Source of the DNA: Clostridiaceae bacterium
GTDB lineage: Bacteria; Bacillota; Clostridia; DSM-8532
Length of the DNA: 38,711 nt
Assembly: GCA_012519655.1 (NCBI GenBank)
Contig: JAAYPS010000162.1
Location: 1-38,711, forward strand
Direction: 5' to 3'
Shown: piece by piece, positions 17,464 through 26,783 of the stretch
How positions within the stretch are numbered: the first letter of the stretch is position 1
Layout of the letters: each line of letters opens with the position of its first letter
Notes under the pieces: model-generated
Seen by the model: only the letters and a program-made list of their open reading frames with translations
Told to the model about the DNA's origin: nothing
Database searches by the model: none
Translations under genes and position numbers: made by a program

Positions 17464-18171
17464 ATGTCTTTTAACATCGTTTGGCAAACTGTTTTGTTAT
17501 ATATAATTGTGGTTATATCAATGCGTCTAATGGGGAAAAGGCAGATTGGAGAATTTCAACCATTTGAATTCGCAATAGCAGTTATGGTCTCTGAGCTGGC
17601 AGCTTTACCATTAACACAGGCCGATAGAAATATATGGCATGCCATAATTCCAATTTTCATCCTTGTAATATGCCAATTCTTGTTCTCTCTGGCATCTGTT
17701 AAGAGTATAACTATTAGGGCAATAATGTGCGGACGACCTAGAATTGTTATTAAGCATGGGCAACTTCAAGAGAAAAACTTAAGAAAAGAGATTTATACAA
17801 TAAATGATCTGCTTGAGCAGCTTAGAATTTTGAATGTCCAAAACATTTCAGATGTTGAGTATGGGATTCTTGAAACAAACGGTCAACTTAGTATAATCTT
17901 AAAATCCCAGAAACGACCAGTCACACCGTCCGACCTTGGAATAGATACAAAGTATGAAGGAATCACCCTTGACCTTATAATTGATGGTGTGATACTTGAT
18001 CATAATTTAGAATTGGCCAAACTCGATACAAATTGGCTTATAGACCAACTATCTCAAAAAGGCTACCCTAATCCAAAGGATATTTTTTATGCTTATCTGG
18101 ACACACAGGGTAATTTTTTCTCTCAACCTAAGCTAAAGGCATGCAAAAACCAAGTAGTAGACGAAAGCTAA
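17464..18171 (+). CDS. YetF/DUF421 membrane protein
   Basis: A 235-residue protein with two to three N-terminal membrane segments followed by a soluble DUF421 (YetF) domain. The conserved GKRQIGEFQPFEFAIAVMVSELAALPL near residues 24-50 is the family hallmark. The part after about residue 80 (RPRIVIKHGQLQEKNLRKE, then NDLLEQLR) is the cytosolic domain with its double-psi-like fold. Members such as YetF, YrbG and YdfS occur in spore-forming Firmicutes, and some affect germination or spore membranes; the function is not settled. The start at 17464 follows TTGGAGGAAATTC. It is a single gene, divergent from the ROK kinase. The last residues come from the first copy of a short imperfect tandem repeat. 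Confidence 0.9.
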   Translation: MSFNIVWQTVLLYIIVVISMRLMGKRQIGEFQPFEFAIAVMVSELAALPLTQADRNIWHAIIPIFILVICQFLFSLASVKSITIRAIMCGRPRIVIKHGQLQEKNLRKEIYTINDLLEQLRILNVQNISDVEYGILETNGQLSIILKSQKRPVTPSDLGIDTKYEGITLDLIIDGVILDHNLELAKLDTNWLIDQLSQKGYPNPKDIFYAYLDTQGNFFSQPKLKACKNQVVDES

Positions 18172-18202
18172 ATACCTGCAAAAAACAAATAGTTGACAAA
18201 AA
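18133..18202 (+). repeat. Imperfect 35-bp tandem duplication at a gene end
   Basis: Bases 18133-18167 and 18168-18202 match at about 27 of 35 positions. The first copy codes for the last residues (KACKNQVVDES) of the YetF protein. The second begins with the stop codon and, in a shifted frame, would read NTCKKQIVDKN. Confidence 0.6.
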
Positions 18203-18279
18203 CCCTACCTTCTTATCAATGAGCAACTGTAGTCAAATTATAGTGTGAATGTTTTTATGCATGGGAACTGTTACTGATT

Positions 18280-18774
18280 TTACACTTTAGGCTTCTTTCT
18301 ATTCTCAAGTCTTATCTTTCGTCTTTGGATAGCCTTTTCATATTCAAGTTTCTCCTCCTCAGTATTTATGATCAGTGATGGAACCTGAGTAGGCTGCCCT
18401 TTATCGTCAAGGGCGACGAAGGTAATATATGCCTTATTGGTTTTTATGACAGCACCGGTTTTCATGTTTTCACAATATACATCAACCCTAACTTCCATTG
18501 AAGTGTTTCCAACCCAGGTTATCCGTGGTTTTAAACGCACCATCTCACCAACTCTTACAGGATGTCGAAAATCCAGGCTATCCAATGCAGCTGTTGCAAC
18601 AACACAATTTGAATGTCGTGATGCAGCTAATGCACCTGCAATGTCAATCCAATGCATTAACCTACCACCCAATAGGTTACCAATTATATTGGTGTCATTT
18701 GGAAGAACCAGTTGACACATCTCAATCATTGACTCTTGTACTGATTTGCTTGGTCTTTCATTTTTTTCCGACAT
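18280..18774 (-). CDS. Acyl-CoA thioesterase, single hotdog domain
   Basis: Hydrolyses acyl-CoA to free acid and CoA. The 164-residue protein is one hotdog fold of the YciA/BACH group. The hallmark is LPNDTNIIGNLLGGRLMHWIDIAGALAASRHS, with the catalytic N/D pair in a helix, followed by ALDSLDFRHPVRVGEMVRL. The C-terminal 35 residues are charged (EEEKLEYEKAIQRRKIRLENRKK), a tail often seen in these enzymes. The start follows GGAGG. It is 53 bases upstream of the ribU stop and reads away from it, so it is a separate unit or the distal gene of the ribU transcript. Confidence 0.93.
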   Translation of the reverse strand: MSEKNERPSKSVQESMIEMCQLVLPNDTNIIGNLLGGRLMHWIDIAGALAASRHSNCVVATAALDSLDFRHPVRVGEMVRLKPRITWVGNTSMEVRVDVYCENMKTGAVIKTNKAYITFVALDDKGQPTQVPSLIINTEEEKLEYEKAIQRRKIRLENRKKPKV

Positions 18775-18826
18775 AATAACCTCCGCTCATATAGTTGATT
18801 ACATTGTATCTAAACAATGTTATTTG

Positions 18827-19465
18827 TCAACGATGCAAAACCCCTGATAATTTTTTATATATTAAGAATGTAATTACTGAAGATAACAAACTCTTGAGCA
18901 AGTTAAAGGGAATGGTTGCAAACAAAATAAAAGAGGTTAGATTTGTTATATATGGGTTGATGGCTGTACCCATTTGAATTATTTTATCAAGAGGCCAGCT
19001 AAAAGCCATAGCATAAACAGGGAGGAGTATATAAAAATTCATAACGGCAGCAAAAACAGTATTAACTATTATACCAACAATTAAACCTTTTACAGCGTTC
19101 TTCCGTGTCTTCTCTCTCCTGTAAATAATTGCAGCTGGTACAACAAAGGAACAGCCAACTAAAAAGTTTGATAATTCACCAATTCCTGCAGTTACCGTAC
19201 CATCAATGGCCAGATTTAAAAGAGTCTTCATAGCTTCTATCAAAATGCCAGCTACAGGCCCCATTGAAAAAGCTCCAAGTAAAACCGGAACTTCGCTTAG
19301 ATCTAACTTATAAAAACCCGGTATTAAAAAGATGGGCGTTTTTAAAAGCATTAGTACTGTAGCCACCGCCGATAAAATGGCAATCTTAGCAATTGTATTT
19401 GTGCTAAATAAATTTTTCTTGTTTTCCTTTGTTTCAGAATCATTTTTTACTGATAAGTTATCCAT
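18827..19465 (-). CDS. ribU: Riboflavin ECF transporter S component
   Basis: Membrane-embedded substrate-binding subunit that works with a shared EcfA/EcfA'/EcfT module, not in this window. The 212-residue protein has about six membrane segments, starting after a charged N-terminus with IAKIAILSAVATVLMLLKTPIFLIPGFYKLDLSEVPVLLGAF, the typical S-component start. The ligand is assigned from the FMN riboswitch and terminator directly upstream; sequence alone would only say ECF S component. The open frame begins at 19477, but the GGAGG there lies 5 bases before the second ATG at 19465, which I take as the start. Confidence 0.93.
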   Translation of the reverse strand: MDNLSVKNDSETKENKKNLFSTNTIAKIAILSAVATVLMLLKTPIFLIPGFYKLDLSEVPVLLGAFSMGPVAGILIEAMKTLLNLAIDGTVTAGIGELSNFLVGCSFVVPAAIIYRREKTRKNAVKGLIVGIIVNTVFAAVMNFYILLPVYAMAFSWPLDKIIQMGTAINPYITNLTSFILFATIPFNLLKSLLSSVITFLIYKKLSGVLHR

Positions 19466-19492
19466 GATATCCTCCATACTTAAATTTCAGAT

Positions 19493-19524
19493 AAAAAAAA
19501 CCTGAAATAAAAATACTTCAGGTT
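19493..19524 (-). terminator. Attenuator terminator of the FMN riboswitch
   Basis: On the minus strand an 8-bp stem AACCTGAA/TTCAGGTT with a 10-base loop is followed by a run of eight T. It lies between the FMN aptamer and ribU and is the classic intrinsic terminator formed when FMN is bound. Confidence 0.93.
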
Positions 19525-19550
19525 ACTTTTTTCCAAAAACAGAAAAACAC

Positions 19551-19677
19551 ATCTTCTTTCATCCAGACTGTACTGTCGGCTCCGGAATTCAACCGGATCA
19601 ACCTCTTAGAGGCTCGCGGGCTTTCAGCTTTTGCTGATTACCGCCGGTAGGGAATTACACCCGTCCCTGAAGATTCT
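19551..19677 (-). promoter_or_regulatory. FMN riboswitch (RFN element)
   Basis: Read on the minus strand, the leader has the conserved RFN blocks: ATCTTCAGGGACGGGTGTAA, TTCCCTACCGGCGGTAAT, AGCCCGCGAGC, TGATCCGGTT, AATTCCGGAGCCGACAGT and ACAGTCTGGATG with AAGAAGAT closing the basal stem. It would stop ribU transcription when FMN is plentiful. Confidence 0.97.
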
Positions 19678-19740
19678 TATTAGATTTTAATTATCCCAAA
19701 AAGCTAAACGAATAATAATCATGATTAATTATTCTTCATA

Positions 19741-19769
19741 ACTATACCATATCTTTAGCCAATATTCAA
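19741..19769 (-). promoter_or_regulatory. Sigma-A promoter of ribU
   Basis: The minus strand has -35 TTGAAT (19769-19764), a 17-base spacer and -10 TATAGT (19746-19741), placing the transcript start about 60 bases upstream of the FMN aptamer. Confidence 0.75.
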
Positions 19770-19821
19770 TAGTATTTCTTTTATTTTACAGTGAGCTTTT
19801 TTAAGACTCAATTATTAAAGT

Positions 19822-19855
19822 AAATTAGACCCCTATTTCAATTTTGGTCTAATTT
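19822..19855 (-). terminator. Candidate uvrA terminator hairpin
   Basis: A perfect 10-bp stem AAATTAGACC/GGTCTAATTT with a 14-base loop lies about 55 bases beyond the uvrA stop. A further partial copy of the arm (GTCTAATTTA) occurs near 19873. The U tract is weak (ACTTTAAT). Confidence 0.6.
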
Positions 19856-19908
19856 AGTCGTGGAAATCAGGGTGTCTAATTTAATATCAAAAACTTCCAT
19901 TAGTACTG

Positions 19909-22728
19909 TTAGATATATTTCCTCAAATATTGTCCTGTGTGTGATTTAGGATTTGCAGCAACCATTTCGGGTGTTCCTGTTGCAATAACAGTACCACCTC
20001 CATCCCCTCCTTCGGGGCCAAGGTCTATAATATGGTCTGCGGTTTTTATTACATCAAGATTATGCTCTATAACAACAACTGTATTACCGGCATCTACAAG
20101 CTTGTGCAAAACTTCTATAAGTTTGTGTATGTCTGCAAAGTGAAGACCAGTTGTAGGCTCGTCTAAAATGTATAGAGTTTTGCCTGTGCTTCTTTTTGAA
20201 AGCTCGGTTGCAAGCTTAACCCTTTGTGCCTCACCGCCCGACAATGTAGTGGATGATTGGCCTAACTTTATATAACCGAGACCAACGTCTTTAAGAGTAT
20301 TGATTTTTCTTGCGATACTTGGAATGTTCTTAAAATAATCCACAGCTTCATTAACGGTCATACCTAAAACATCTGCAATATTCTTACCCTTGTACTTCAC
20401 TTCCAAAGTTTCCCGGTTATATCTTTTCCCTTTACAGACTTCACATGGGACATAGACATCAGGTAAAAAATGCATTTCTATTTTTATTAGTCCATCTCCC
20501 TTACATGCTTCGCATCTTCCACCTTTTACGTTGAAACTAAACCGCCCCGGGTTATATCCGCGCATCTTAGCATCGTTTGTTGATGCAAATAACCTTCTTA
20601 TTTGATCAAATACTCCAGTATAGGTAGCTGGATTCGACCGAGGTGTCCTCCCTATAGGAGCTTGATTTATATCAATAACCTTATCAAGGTGCTGTAATCC
20701 CCGAATTGCCTCGTGGGCACCAGGCTTAGTTTTTGCTCTGTTTAGCTTTGAAGCCAGTTCTTTATATAAAATTTGATTCACTAAAGAACTTTTTCCCGAA
20801 CCCGATACACCAGTTACACAAATAAACAAACCTAGGGGAAAGGTAACGTTAATTTTCTTTAGATTGTTTTCGCTAGCACCCAGTACTACTAAATCTTTTC
20901 CATTGGGAATTCGTCTTTCTCCAGGTGCTACTATAGCTTTTTTGCCACTTAGATACTGCCCTGTAATAGATTCATTGTTTTTTAAAATATCCCCTAATGT
21001 ACCTTGGGCAACAACATACCCTCCATGTATACCTGCTCCAGGCCCCATATCAATAATATAATCAGCAGTTGTAATTGTTTCTTCATCATGCTCTACAACA
21101 ATAACTGTATTTCCTAAATCTCTAAGATGCTTTAATGTTGTTAATAAACGCGAATTATCCCTTTGATGCAACCCTATACTCGGCTCATCAAGTATATATA
21201 GTACGCCTGTTAGCCCTGAGCCTATTTGAGTTGCCAACCGTATGCGTTGTGCCTCTCCTCCCGATAGTGTGCCTGCAGACCGTGATAATGTGAGATAATC
21301 TAACCCTACATCAACCAAAAACTTTAGTCTTGCTTTTATCTCTTTAAGTATCTGTTGTGCAATTAGAGTTTCCATGCTGGTGAGCTCAAGGGTTGAAAAG
21401 AACTCAATACAATCCTTTATTGGCATTTTTGTAAGTTCAGCTATGTTTTTACCACCAACAGTAACGGCAAGACTCTCTTTTTTTAGCCTGTCCCCATTAC
21501 ACTCGGGACATGATATATCTGACATATATTCTTCGTAGAATTCCTTCATGCCATCTGAAATAGTGCCATTGTAGCGTCTTTCCATAGTGGTTATTACACC
21601 CTCAAACTCCGACAAAAACGAGCCACTTCTACTACCTTTGTCGAAAGTAACCTTAATTTTTTCTTTACCAGTACCATACAGTATTTTTCTTAAAATATTT
21701 TTTGGCAACTTTCCTACAGGGGTGTTAATATCAAAACCGTAATGTTTAGCTAACGCTCTAAGAAATATGCTGTTATATGTGTCGCTATTACTTAAATCCC
21801 ACCCGGTAGGATTTATTGCACCTTCAGCAAGTGATTTTGAGTAATCGGTAATCACTAAATCAGGATCAATCTTTCTAAAATATCCTAACCCACTACATTT
21901 GGGGCATGCTCCAAATGGATTATTGAATGAGAACATTTGCGGTGTAAGACTTTCTATGCTAATACCGCAATCTGGGCAGGCAAAATTCTGGCTAAACAAA
22001 ATTTCTTCGCCACCTATTACATCAACAAGAAGAATACCATCTGATATGCGAAGCACCGTTTCAATGGAATCAGCCAGCCTTTTTTGAATATTTGGTTTAA
22101 CTATTAACCTGTCAACAACAATTTCTATTGAATGTTTCTTGTTTTTTTCAAGTTGAATATCTTCATTTATGTCCATTACTACACCATCAATACGTAATCG
22201 GACATAACCGCTTTTTCTTGCGTCGGCTATTAGTTTTGTAAACTCACCTTTTCTTCCACGTACCACAGGCGCAAGTAGTTGAATTCTTGTTCCTTCTTCA
22301 AGGGAAAGAATACTGTCCACCATGTTCTCCACTGTTTGCTGAGATATCTCCTTGCCGCATTCAGGACAATGGGGAACCCCTATTCTGGCGAATAGCAACC
22401 TAAAATAGTCGTATATTTCGGTAACAGTACCAACTGTTGAGCGAGGGTTACGGCTTGTTGTTTTTTGGTCTATTGAAATAGCCGGGGATAAACCCGTAAT
22501 ATATTCTACATCTGGTTTTTCAAGAAGCCCTAAAAACTGACGGGCATAAGAAGATAATGACTCTACATACCTTCTTTGACCTTCTGCGTATATTGTATCA
22601 AAGGCTAGTGACGACTTGCCAGAGCCACTTAAACCAGTAATAACCACCATTTTGTTTCGTGGAATCTCCACATCTATGTTTTTTAAATTGTTTTCACATG
22701 CACCTTTAATATAAATGCTGTCTTTCAT
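19909..22728 (-). CDS. uvrA: Excinuclease ABC subunit UvrA
   Basis: Damage-recognition ATPase of nucleotide excision repair. The 939-residue protein has two ABC modules: Walker [10 protein letters not shown] (K38) and GVSGSGKSS, signatures [12 protein letters not shown] and [12 protein letters not shown], and Walker [14 protein letters not shown] and [13 protein letters not shown]. Zinc-binding cysteine pairs occur at CPECGKE, CPDCG with CPKCSGLG, and CEACKGDG with CEVCKGKRY. Length is normal. The frame runs to 22767, but the ATG at 22728 begins the conserved [17 protein letters not shown] and has GGAG upstream. uvrB, which often neighbours uvrA, is not in the window. Confidence 0.97.
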   Translation of the reverse strand: MKDSIYIKGACENNLKNIDVEIPRNKMVVITGLSGSGKSSLAFDTIYAEGQRRYVESLSSYARQFLGLLEKPDVEYITGLSPAISIDQKTTSRNPRSTVGTVTEIYDYFRLLFARIGVPHCPECGKEISQQTVENMVDSILSLEEGTRIQLLAPVVRGRKGEFTKLIADARKSGYVRLRIDGVVMDINEDIQLEKNKKHSIEIVVDRLIVKPNIQKRLADSIETVLRISDGILLVDVIGGEEILFSQNFACPDCGISIESLTPQMFSFNNPFGACPKCSGLGYFRKIDPDLVITDYSKSLAEGAINPTGWDLSNSDTYNSIFLRALAKHYGFDINTPVGKLPKNILRKILYGTGKEKIKVTFDKGSRSGSFLSEFEGVITTMERRYNGTISDGMKEFYEEYMSDISCPECNGDRLKKESLAVTVGGKNIAELTKMPIKDCIEFFSTLELTSMETLIAQQILKEIKARLKFLVDVGLDYLTLSRSAGTLSGGEAQRIRLATQIGSGLTGVLYILDEPSIGLHQRDNSRLLTTLKHLRDLGNTVIVVEHDEETITTADYIIDMGPGAGIHGGYVVAQGTLGDILKNNESITGQYLSGKKAIVAPGERRIPNGKDLVVLGASENNLKKINVTFPLGLFICVTGVSGSGKSSLVNQILYKELASKLNRAKTKPGAHEAIRGLQHLDKVIDINQAPIGRTPRSNPATYTGVFDQIRRLFASTNDAKMRGYNPGRFSFNVKGGRCEACKGDGLIKIEMHFLPDVYVPCEVCKGKRYNRETLEVKYKGKNIADVLGMTVNEAVDYFKNIPSIARKINTLKDVGLGYIKLGQSSTTLSGGEAQRVKLATELSKRSTGKTLYILDEPTTGLHFADIHKLIEVLHKLVDAGNTVVVIEHNLDVIKTADHIIDLGPEGGDGGGTVIATGTPEMVAANPKSHTGQYLRKYI

Positions 22729-22914
22729 CTCTACCAGCTCCAAGATATATAGTGTTAAATGTAACAAGTTTACTTATGTGTGCATATAATATTCTTTTAG
22801 TTAACAAACCTGCTATATAAACCTCAATAATTATATCAAAGTGTATTTCAATATGCAAACATTTGTTCGGTAAATTTTCTAGTAATTTATGTATATAGCT
22901 CCAGAGTTTTTATA

Positions 22915-22995
22915 CCTTATATTTGATCTAAAAAAGGTAATCTATAGGCTATGAATCATGGTTTCTACGCCTTATGTTTGATCTAAAAAAAGGTA
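22915..22995. repeat. Two near-identical 25-bp repeats downstream of the GH29 gene
   Basis: CCTTATATTTGATCTAAAAA followed by AGGTA (22915-22939) recurs at 22970-22995 with one substitution and one extra A. The second copy supplies the U tract of the GH29 terminator. Each contains a small TACCTT/AAGGTA dyad. Confidence 0.75.
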
Positions 22996-23027
22996 TCAAT
23001 AGTCACTCTCGCCACTTCATTGATACC
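22985..23027 (-). terminator. Intrinsic terminator of the GH29 gene
   Basis: On the minus strand a perfect 9-bp stem GGTATCAAT/ATTGATACC with an 18-base loop is followed by seven T. It lies 59 bases after the stop of the alpha-L-fucosidase gene. Confidence 0.9.
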
Positions 23028-23085
23028 TTCTAATATTATGAGTTCTTTCTGTACTAAAGCCTAATCAAAACTATGATTAAAATGA

Positions 23086-24432
23086 CTACCTACCTGTAAA
23101 ATAGATATCTTCTCCTGGTTTCTTTGAAAATTCTTTGTCAAGTTCCATTTTGATTATTGTATCTATTGGAGATGTCAGCTCTTGAGGAATATCAATGGTT
23201 ATACCCTCGGCGCTCTGGTTAAATCCTACTTCGCTACCACCTAATACTGTGCACTTAACAATATTGGTTTCCATCGCAGGCAACTTTAGTTTTCTAAATT
23301 CATCCATATCTAAAATGTGTAAGTAGATAATGTTTTTGTTATATGTACTACCATAAACCCTATCCACAGGCTCAAAAGGACCTCCTCGAGTGCCATAGAC
23401 GCTCTCTCCATTTTTATTCATCCATTTGCCAATTTCCTTTAGTCTGTGAACAGCTTCCTCAGGAATTACCCCATCTTTGTCAGGTCCTACATTCAATAAC
23501 ACATTGCCATCACGGACAAATACATTTACAAGCATGGTAATAGCTTCTTTTTGTGTCATTATTGGATCATCAGGAATCCAACCCCAAGAGGTTCCACTGC
23601 CTATACAGAGATTTTTTTCCCAAGGAACAGGAATAATTTTACCCGTAATTTCATGCGAGCCTTCGTCACAGTAAAAATCACCTTCCCATCCAGAACGAGG
23701 GTTTACGACAACCTTAGGGTTATGGCTTTTCACCATTTTATTTAGTTTATCAGGTTCCCATAGCCATGCACTTGTTGTATCGTCTCCCTTGTGAGCAAGC
23801 CATCCGCCATCATACCACAGAATATCTATTTTCCCGTATTGGGTCATTAATTCCTCTACCTGATCATAGCATTGCTTTTTCATAAGAAGTGCATTATCCA
23901 ACAATTCCTTCGGGTGGAAATAACCTGGAAAGCGCCAATCCATAGGCGAATAATATAATCCTACCCGCAGCCCGGCATTTCGGCAAGCTTCCACGTATTC
24001 CTTAATGAAATCTCTTTTTGCTCCTGTTGCCATACTATTAAATTTATTGTAGCTTCCTGGACTGTCCCATAATGCAAATCCATCATGGTGTTTGGCAACC
24101 ATCACCATGTATTTCATTCCTGCTTCTTTGGCAATTGATGCCCATTCATTTGCATCAAATTTCTGTGGTTTAAATTCATCTGCTAGCTTAGCATATTCTT
24201 CAGCGGGTATTTTCTCAGCATGCATAACCCATTCACCACGGCCCAGAATAGAATAAAGTCCCCAATGTATAAACATTCCAAACTTTGCGTCACGCCACCA
24301 AGCCATATCTTCTTCAGAAAGCTTAAGTCCGGGTACTTTAAGCCCACCCAGGCTTTTGAAATTTATGCTGCTTTTTAGCATTGATTTTAATTCTGCACCG
24401 GTCATTTCTCTTGGCTTTTTCTTTGTACTCAT
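23086..24432 (-). CDS. Alpha-L-fucosidase, GH29
   Basis: Retaining alpha-L-fucosidase. The 448-residue protein has the GH29 barrel start WWRDAKFGMFIHWGLYS, the substrate-binding KHHDGFALWDS and the catalytic nucleophile D208 in KIDILWYDGGWL. A small C-terminal beta domain follows from about 350. The catalytic acid is not conserved across GH29 and I do not assign it. There is no signal peptide, so it probably works in the cytoplasm on imported fucosides. AAGGGG precedes the ATG. With the GH95 gene it gives the locus two unrelated fucosidase mechanisms, which commonly differ in linkage preference. Confidence 0.95.
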   Translation of the reverse strand: MSTKKKPREMTGAELKSMLKSSINFKSLGGLKVPGLKLSEEDMAWWRDAKFGMFIHWGLYSILGRGEWVMHAEKIPAEEYAKLADEFKPQKFDANEWASIAKEAGMKYMVMVAKHHDGFALWDSPGSYNKFNSMATGAKRDFIKEYVEACRNAGLRVGLYYSPMDWRFPGYFHPKELLDNALLMKKQCYDQVEELMTQYGKIDILWYDGGWLAHKGDDTTSAWLWEPDKLNKMVKSHNPKVVVNPRSGWEGDFYCDEGSHEITGKIIPVPWEKNLCIGSGTSWGWIPDDPIMTQKEAITMLVNVFVRDGNVLLNVGPDKDGVIPEEAVHRLKEIGKWMNKNGESVYGTRGGPFEPVDRVYGSTYNKNIIYLHILDMDEFRKLKLPAMETNIVKCTVLGGSEVGFNQSAEGITIDIPQELTSPIDTIIKMELDKEFSKKPGEDIYFTGR

Positions 24433-24902
24433 ACTTTTCCCCTTCTTTATTATTATTTTTGAGAGAACCCCAAATATTGATTTTATAGTTATACATTGAA
24501 AGTAAAAATTGAAAATGTGTTGAAATTATGTTCACCAAATATAGTAACAAGTCTACAATAGGCATTTCGCTATGCCAATTATCCAAATACAATGCAAGTA
24601 CACTGTGTGATGCATTGTGATTTTAAATAAAGTATGACATCACAAATTGCACAGTGGCTTTATTTCGGTTGTATTTGTAACAACCTTAATAATGTTGGCT
24701 TAATTATAGATTACCTAACTTTATTACAATCTACAATGATAATTATTTAAGATTTTTGAACATATTATTGTAAATTTGAAAAGCTGAGCCGACTATCCCT
24801 CCGGCTTTACATTCGAATAAGCAAATAGTAAAATAAGTTATAGTACAATAATATAAATAACCTGATTTAATTAATCTAAATAAATTTATTTTATGGGTAA
24901 AT
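24433..24902. other. 470-bp divergent intergenic region with several dyads
   Basis: No gene is visible. It separates GH29 (minus) from the kinase gene (plus). It holds an imperfect 56-bp inverted repeat at 24601-24656 (CACTGTG...TTGTGA against TCACAA...CACAGTG), a GGTTGT/ACAACC hairpin at 24667-24685, a small AGCCG/CGGCT hairpin at 24786-24806 and a TTTTGAACA motif at 24754-24762. Promoters must lie here, but no consensus pair stands out. Confidence 0.7.
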
Positions 24903-25871
24903 ATGAAAAAAACAAAAATTCCATTCGCTAATTATTTTTATAACAAGCTGATGCTTTTAAACACAGGAATCATTTGTGTTGTAACTCTTCTGTTCGGGGT
25001 TATAGCATCTAAAAACGCCATAAACTATGAGCGTGTCATGATGCTTAGGTCATACGACGATGCACTTAATCAGCTGCATGCAAACTATATTACCAAACAG
25101 GATAACTTCTCTAATCTAATGCTTACTTTTTATGAAAATGGTGATAACTTTCAGGCTATCAGCACTCTATTAGATAGCGATTCTGCTGATCTTTCGTCCA
25201 TTGACGCCTTTGAGTTGCAAAGAATAACTGTTCTTTTCAATGCTCTTTGCAATAAGGATCCCGATATTCTTTCAGTATTCGTATATAAGACCAAAACCGA
25301 AACATTATATTCTTACAGTCCAGCCTCCAGGGTTGTGAAAAAACTAAGTTCAGATTCACCTATTTATGACCAGTTGAAAAACAGAAATTTCTCCAGATCA
25401 ATTCATCCAGCAATGAACATAAGCAGCTCAGAATCTGATACACCTATTCTTACCTATGGGATCGGCGGGAATCTAAGCTCGGCCTCGGCCAGCATTCAAA
25501 GAAAACCTGGAAATATAATGGTTGCGTACAGTTTTAGTGGGCTGCAACGCGCTCTACAAAATAAAAACTTTCGCTTTCCTGGAAGGTTCTACATACTCAC
25601 ATTAGACGGAAAAGTAATATTTGATTCGGAAAAACAGATTGTCAGCTCTACCCAAGGGACTCAGTTTCCTTATGTGGAACAACTAATTAACAAGCAAAAT
25701 GTTATAACCATTGACGGTACAGAGTACTTCTCATCATCAATTATCGATGAAAAATACAAATACATATCCACTTACATTGTTCCAAAAGCAGATGTAGCCC
25801 CATTTGGTTTGCCTGGAAGTAGAATTTTAATGCACGCTTGTAGAAGCTGTCTTCATCAAGTACAGAATTGA
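24903..25871 (+). CDS. Sensor histidine kinase, N-terminal sensor half, truncated
   Basis: The protein starts MKKTKIPFANYFYNKLMLLN, has one membrane helix at about 17-37 and an extracytoplasmic sensor region (Cache-like, as in YesM-type kinases). The second membrane helix, HAMP, dimerisation and ATPase domains are missing. Native-looking sequence stops at about residue 298 (IVPKADV). The last 24 codons read antisense through the end of the facing solute-binding protein gene, so they are not native. Breakpoint near base 25797. As it stands it cannot signal. In intact loci such kinases regulate the neighbouring sugar transporter together with an AraC-type regulator. Sequence upstream of the ATG has only a weak ribosome binding site. 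Confidence 0.85.
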   Translation: MKKTKIPFANYFYNKLMLLNTGIICVVTLLFGVIASKNAINYERVMMLRSYDDALNQLHANYITKQDNFSNLMLTFYENGDNFQAISTLLDSDSADLSSIDAFELQRITVLFNALCNKDPDILSVFVYKTKTETLYSYSPASRVVKKLSSDSPIYDQLKNRNFSRSIHPAMNISSSESDTPILTYGIGGNLSSASASIQRKPGNIMVAYSFSGLQRALQNKNFRFPGRFYILTLDGKVIFDSEKQIVSSTQGTQFPYVEQLINKQNVITIDGTEYFSSSIIDEKYKYISTYIVPKADVAPFGLPGSRILMHACRSCLHQVQN

Positions 25872-26688
25872 TGGTATGGTTGGTTACATGCGCTTCCATT
25901 AACGGGCTTACATACTCGGTATCAATACCATATAAGAATGATAGGGTTGATACCTGAAGTGCGGTCAAGCTATCCCAGTCTGAGAATAGTGTAAAGCCAT
26001 ACACTTTCTCACCAGCTTCATTTACAGGATATATATCCTGCATTTGCTTTGTTACTGTCAAGTAGTCTTCCAGGGTATTGATTTCTGGCATGCCTACCTG
26101 TTTATACTGGTCCCACATCAACATTGGCTTCCAGTTGGTGTCTTTTGTAGCACCAAGTGGTCCAACTGCTGTCGGGATTATATACATATTACCCGAACCG
26201 CTGCTAAGTTCATTACGGCTGTATTTAACAGCATACTTCATCATATCGTTATCAAATATGTTAGGCATTATGTCTTTGTATTCTTCCAAATTTAGCAACA
26301 TTTTTGCGTCTACAGCAGCAATTCCTTGTTTATGCTCTTTGAATCCGACGATATCGGTCAGATCACCACTGGCCATCATTGCCTGAAGTTTTTGCTCAAC
26401 GGCATCACCAGTAGGAGCAAATTCAATTTGAATCTTAAGCTCATCTTTCATTATTTCAGCCATCCAGTCTTCTTCGAGACCAAAATTAGAGCTTACAGAC
26501 TGCATAATAAAAGCTGTCAATGTAACTAATTCCTTTTGTTTTTCAGGTTCGGCTGTGCTTGTACCAGTTGTTGGAGCAGTTATGGGCTTCGCTGGTGTTT
26601 GAGTTGTGTTTGCGCAACCAGTGAAGCTAACAGCCAAAATCAGAACTGCCAACAACATTGTCAGAATACTTTTCGTTCTTTTTTGCAT
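25741..26688 (-). CDS. Sugar ABC transporter solute-binding lipoprotein, truncated
   Basis: The lipoprotein start is clear: MQKRTKSILTMLLAVLILAV, then the lipobox SFTGCANT, then a Thr/Pro/Glu-rich linker. The body (TAFIMQSVSSNFGLEEDWMAEIM, DIVGFKEHKQGI) is a family-1 extracellular binding protein of the LplA type, normally about 500-550 residues. Native sequence runs to residue 298 (YFQANQMGL); where a continuation like IDPDS is expected, the frame enters the facing kinase gene and ends 17 codons later. AGGAGG precedes the ATG at good spacing. It is the third gene after two permeases and would deliver oligosaccharide to them. The truncated protein probably cannot fold its second lobe. Confidence 0.88.
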   Translation of the reverse strand: MQKRTKSILTMLLAVLILAVSFTGCANTTQTPAKPITAPTTGTSTAEPEKQKELVTLTAFIMQSVSSNFGLEEDWMAEIMKDELKIQIEFAPTGDAVEQKLQAMMASGDLTDIVGFKEHKQGIAAVDAKMLLNLEEYKDIMPNIFDNDMMKYAVKYSRNELSSGSGNMYIIPTAVGPLGATKDTNWKPMLMWDQYKQVGMPEINTLEDYLTVTKQMQDIYPVNEAGEKVYGFTLFSDWDSLTALQVSTLSFLYGIDTEYVSPLMEAHVTNHTINSVLDEDSFYKRALKFYFQANQMGLHLLLEQCKWICICIFHR

Positions 26689-26726
26689 TTAGACTACCTC
26701 CTAATAAAAAATTCCATATAACATAA

Positions 26727-26740
26727 ACCGGCGTTCCGGT
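26727..26740 (-). other. Small intercistronic hairpin
   Basis: ACCGG/CCGGT with a 4-base loop lies between the permease stop and the lipoprotein gene. Such hairpins often tune the higher output of the binding protein by limiting read-through or protecting RNA ends. Confidence 0.45.
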
Positions 26741-26783
26741 ATATGACAAATTTATAGGCTTGGGTTCATAACTTGCATATCTT

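Noticed and set aside
17268-17477. Minus-strand open frame of 69 codons
   Set aside because: It overlaps the start of the YetF-type gene and the direct repeats, and has no ribosome binding site or recognisable features.
3-25871. Idea that the kinase C-terminus at 3-506 and N-terminus at 24903 are halves of one gene
   Set aside because: They are 24 kb apart and the segment needed between them (second helix, HAMP, phosphoacceptor region) is in neither. YesM-type kinases are usually present in many copies.
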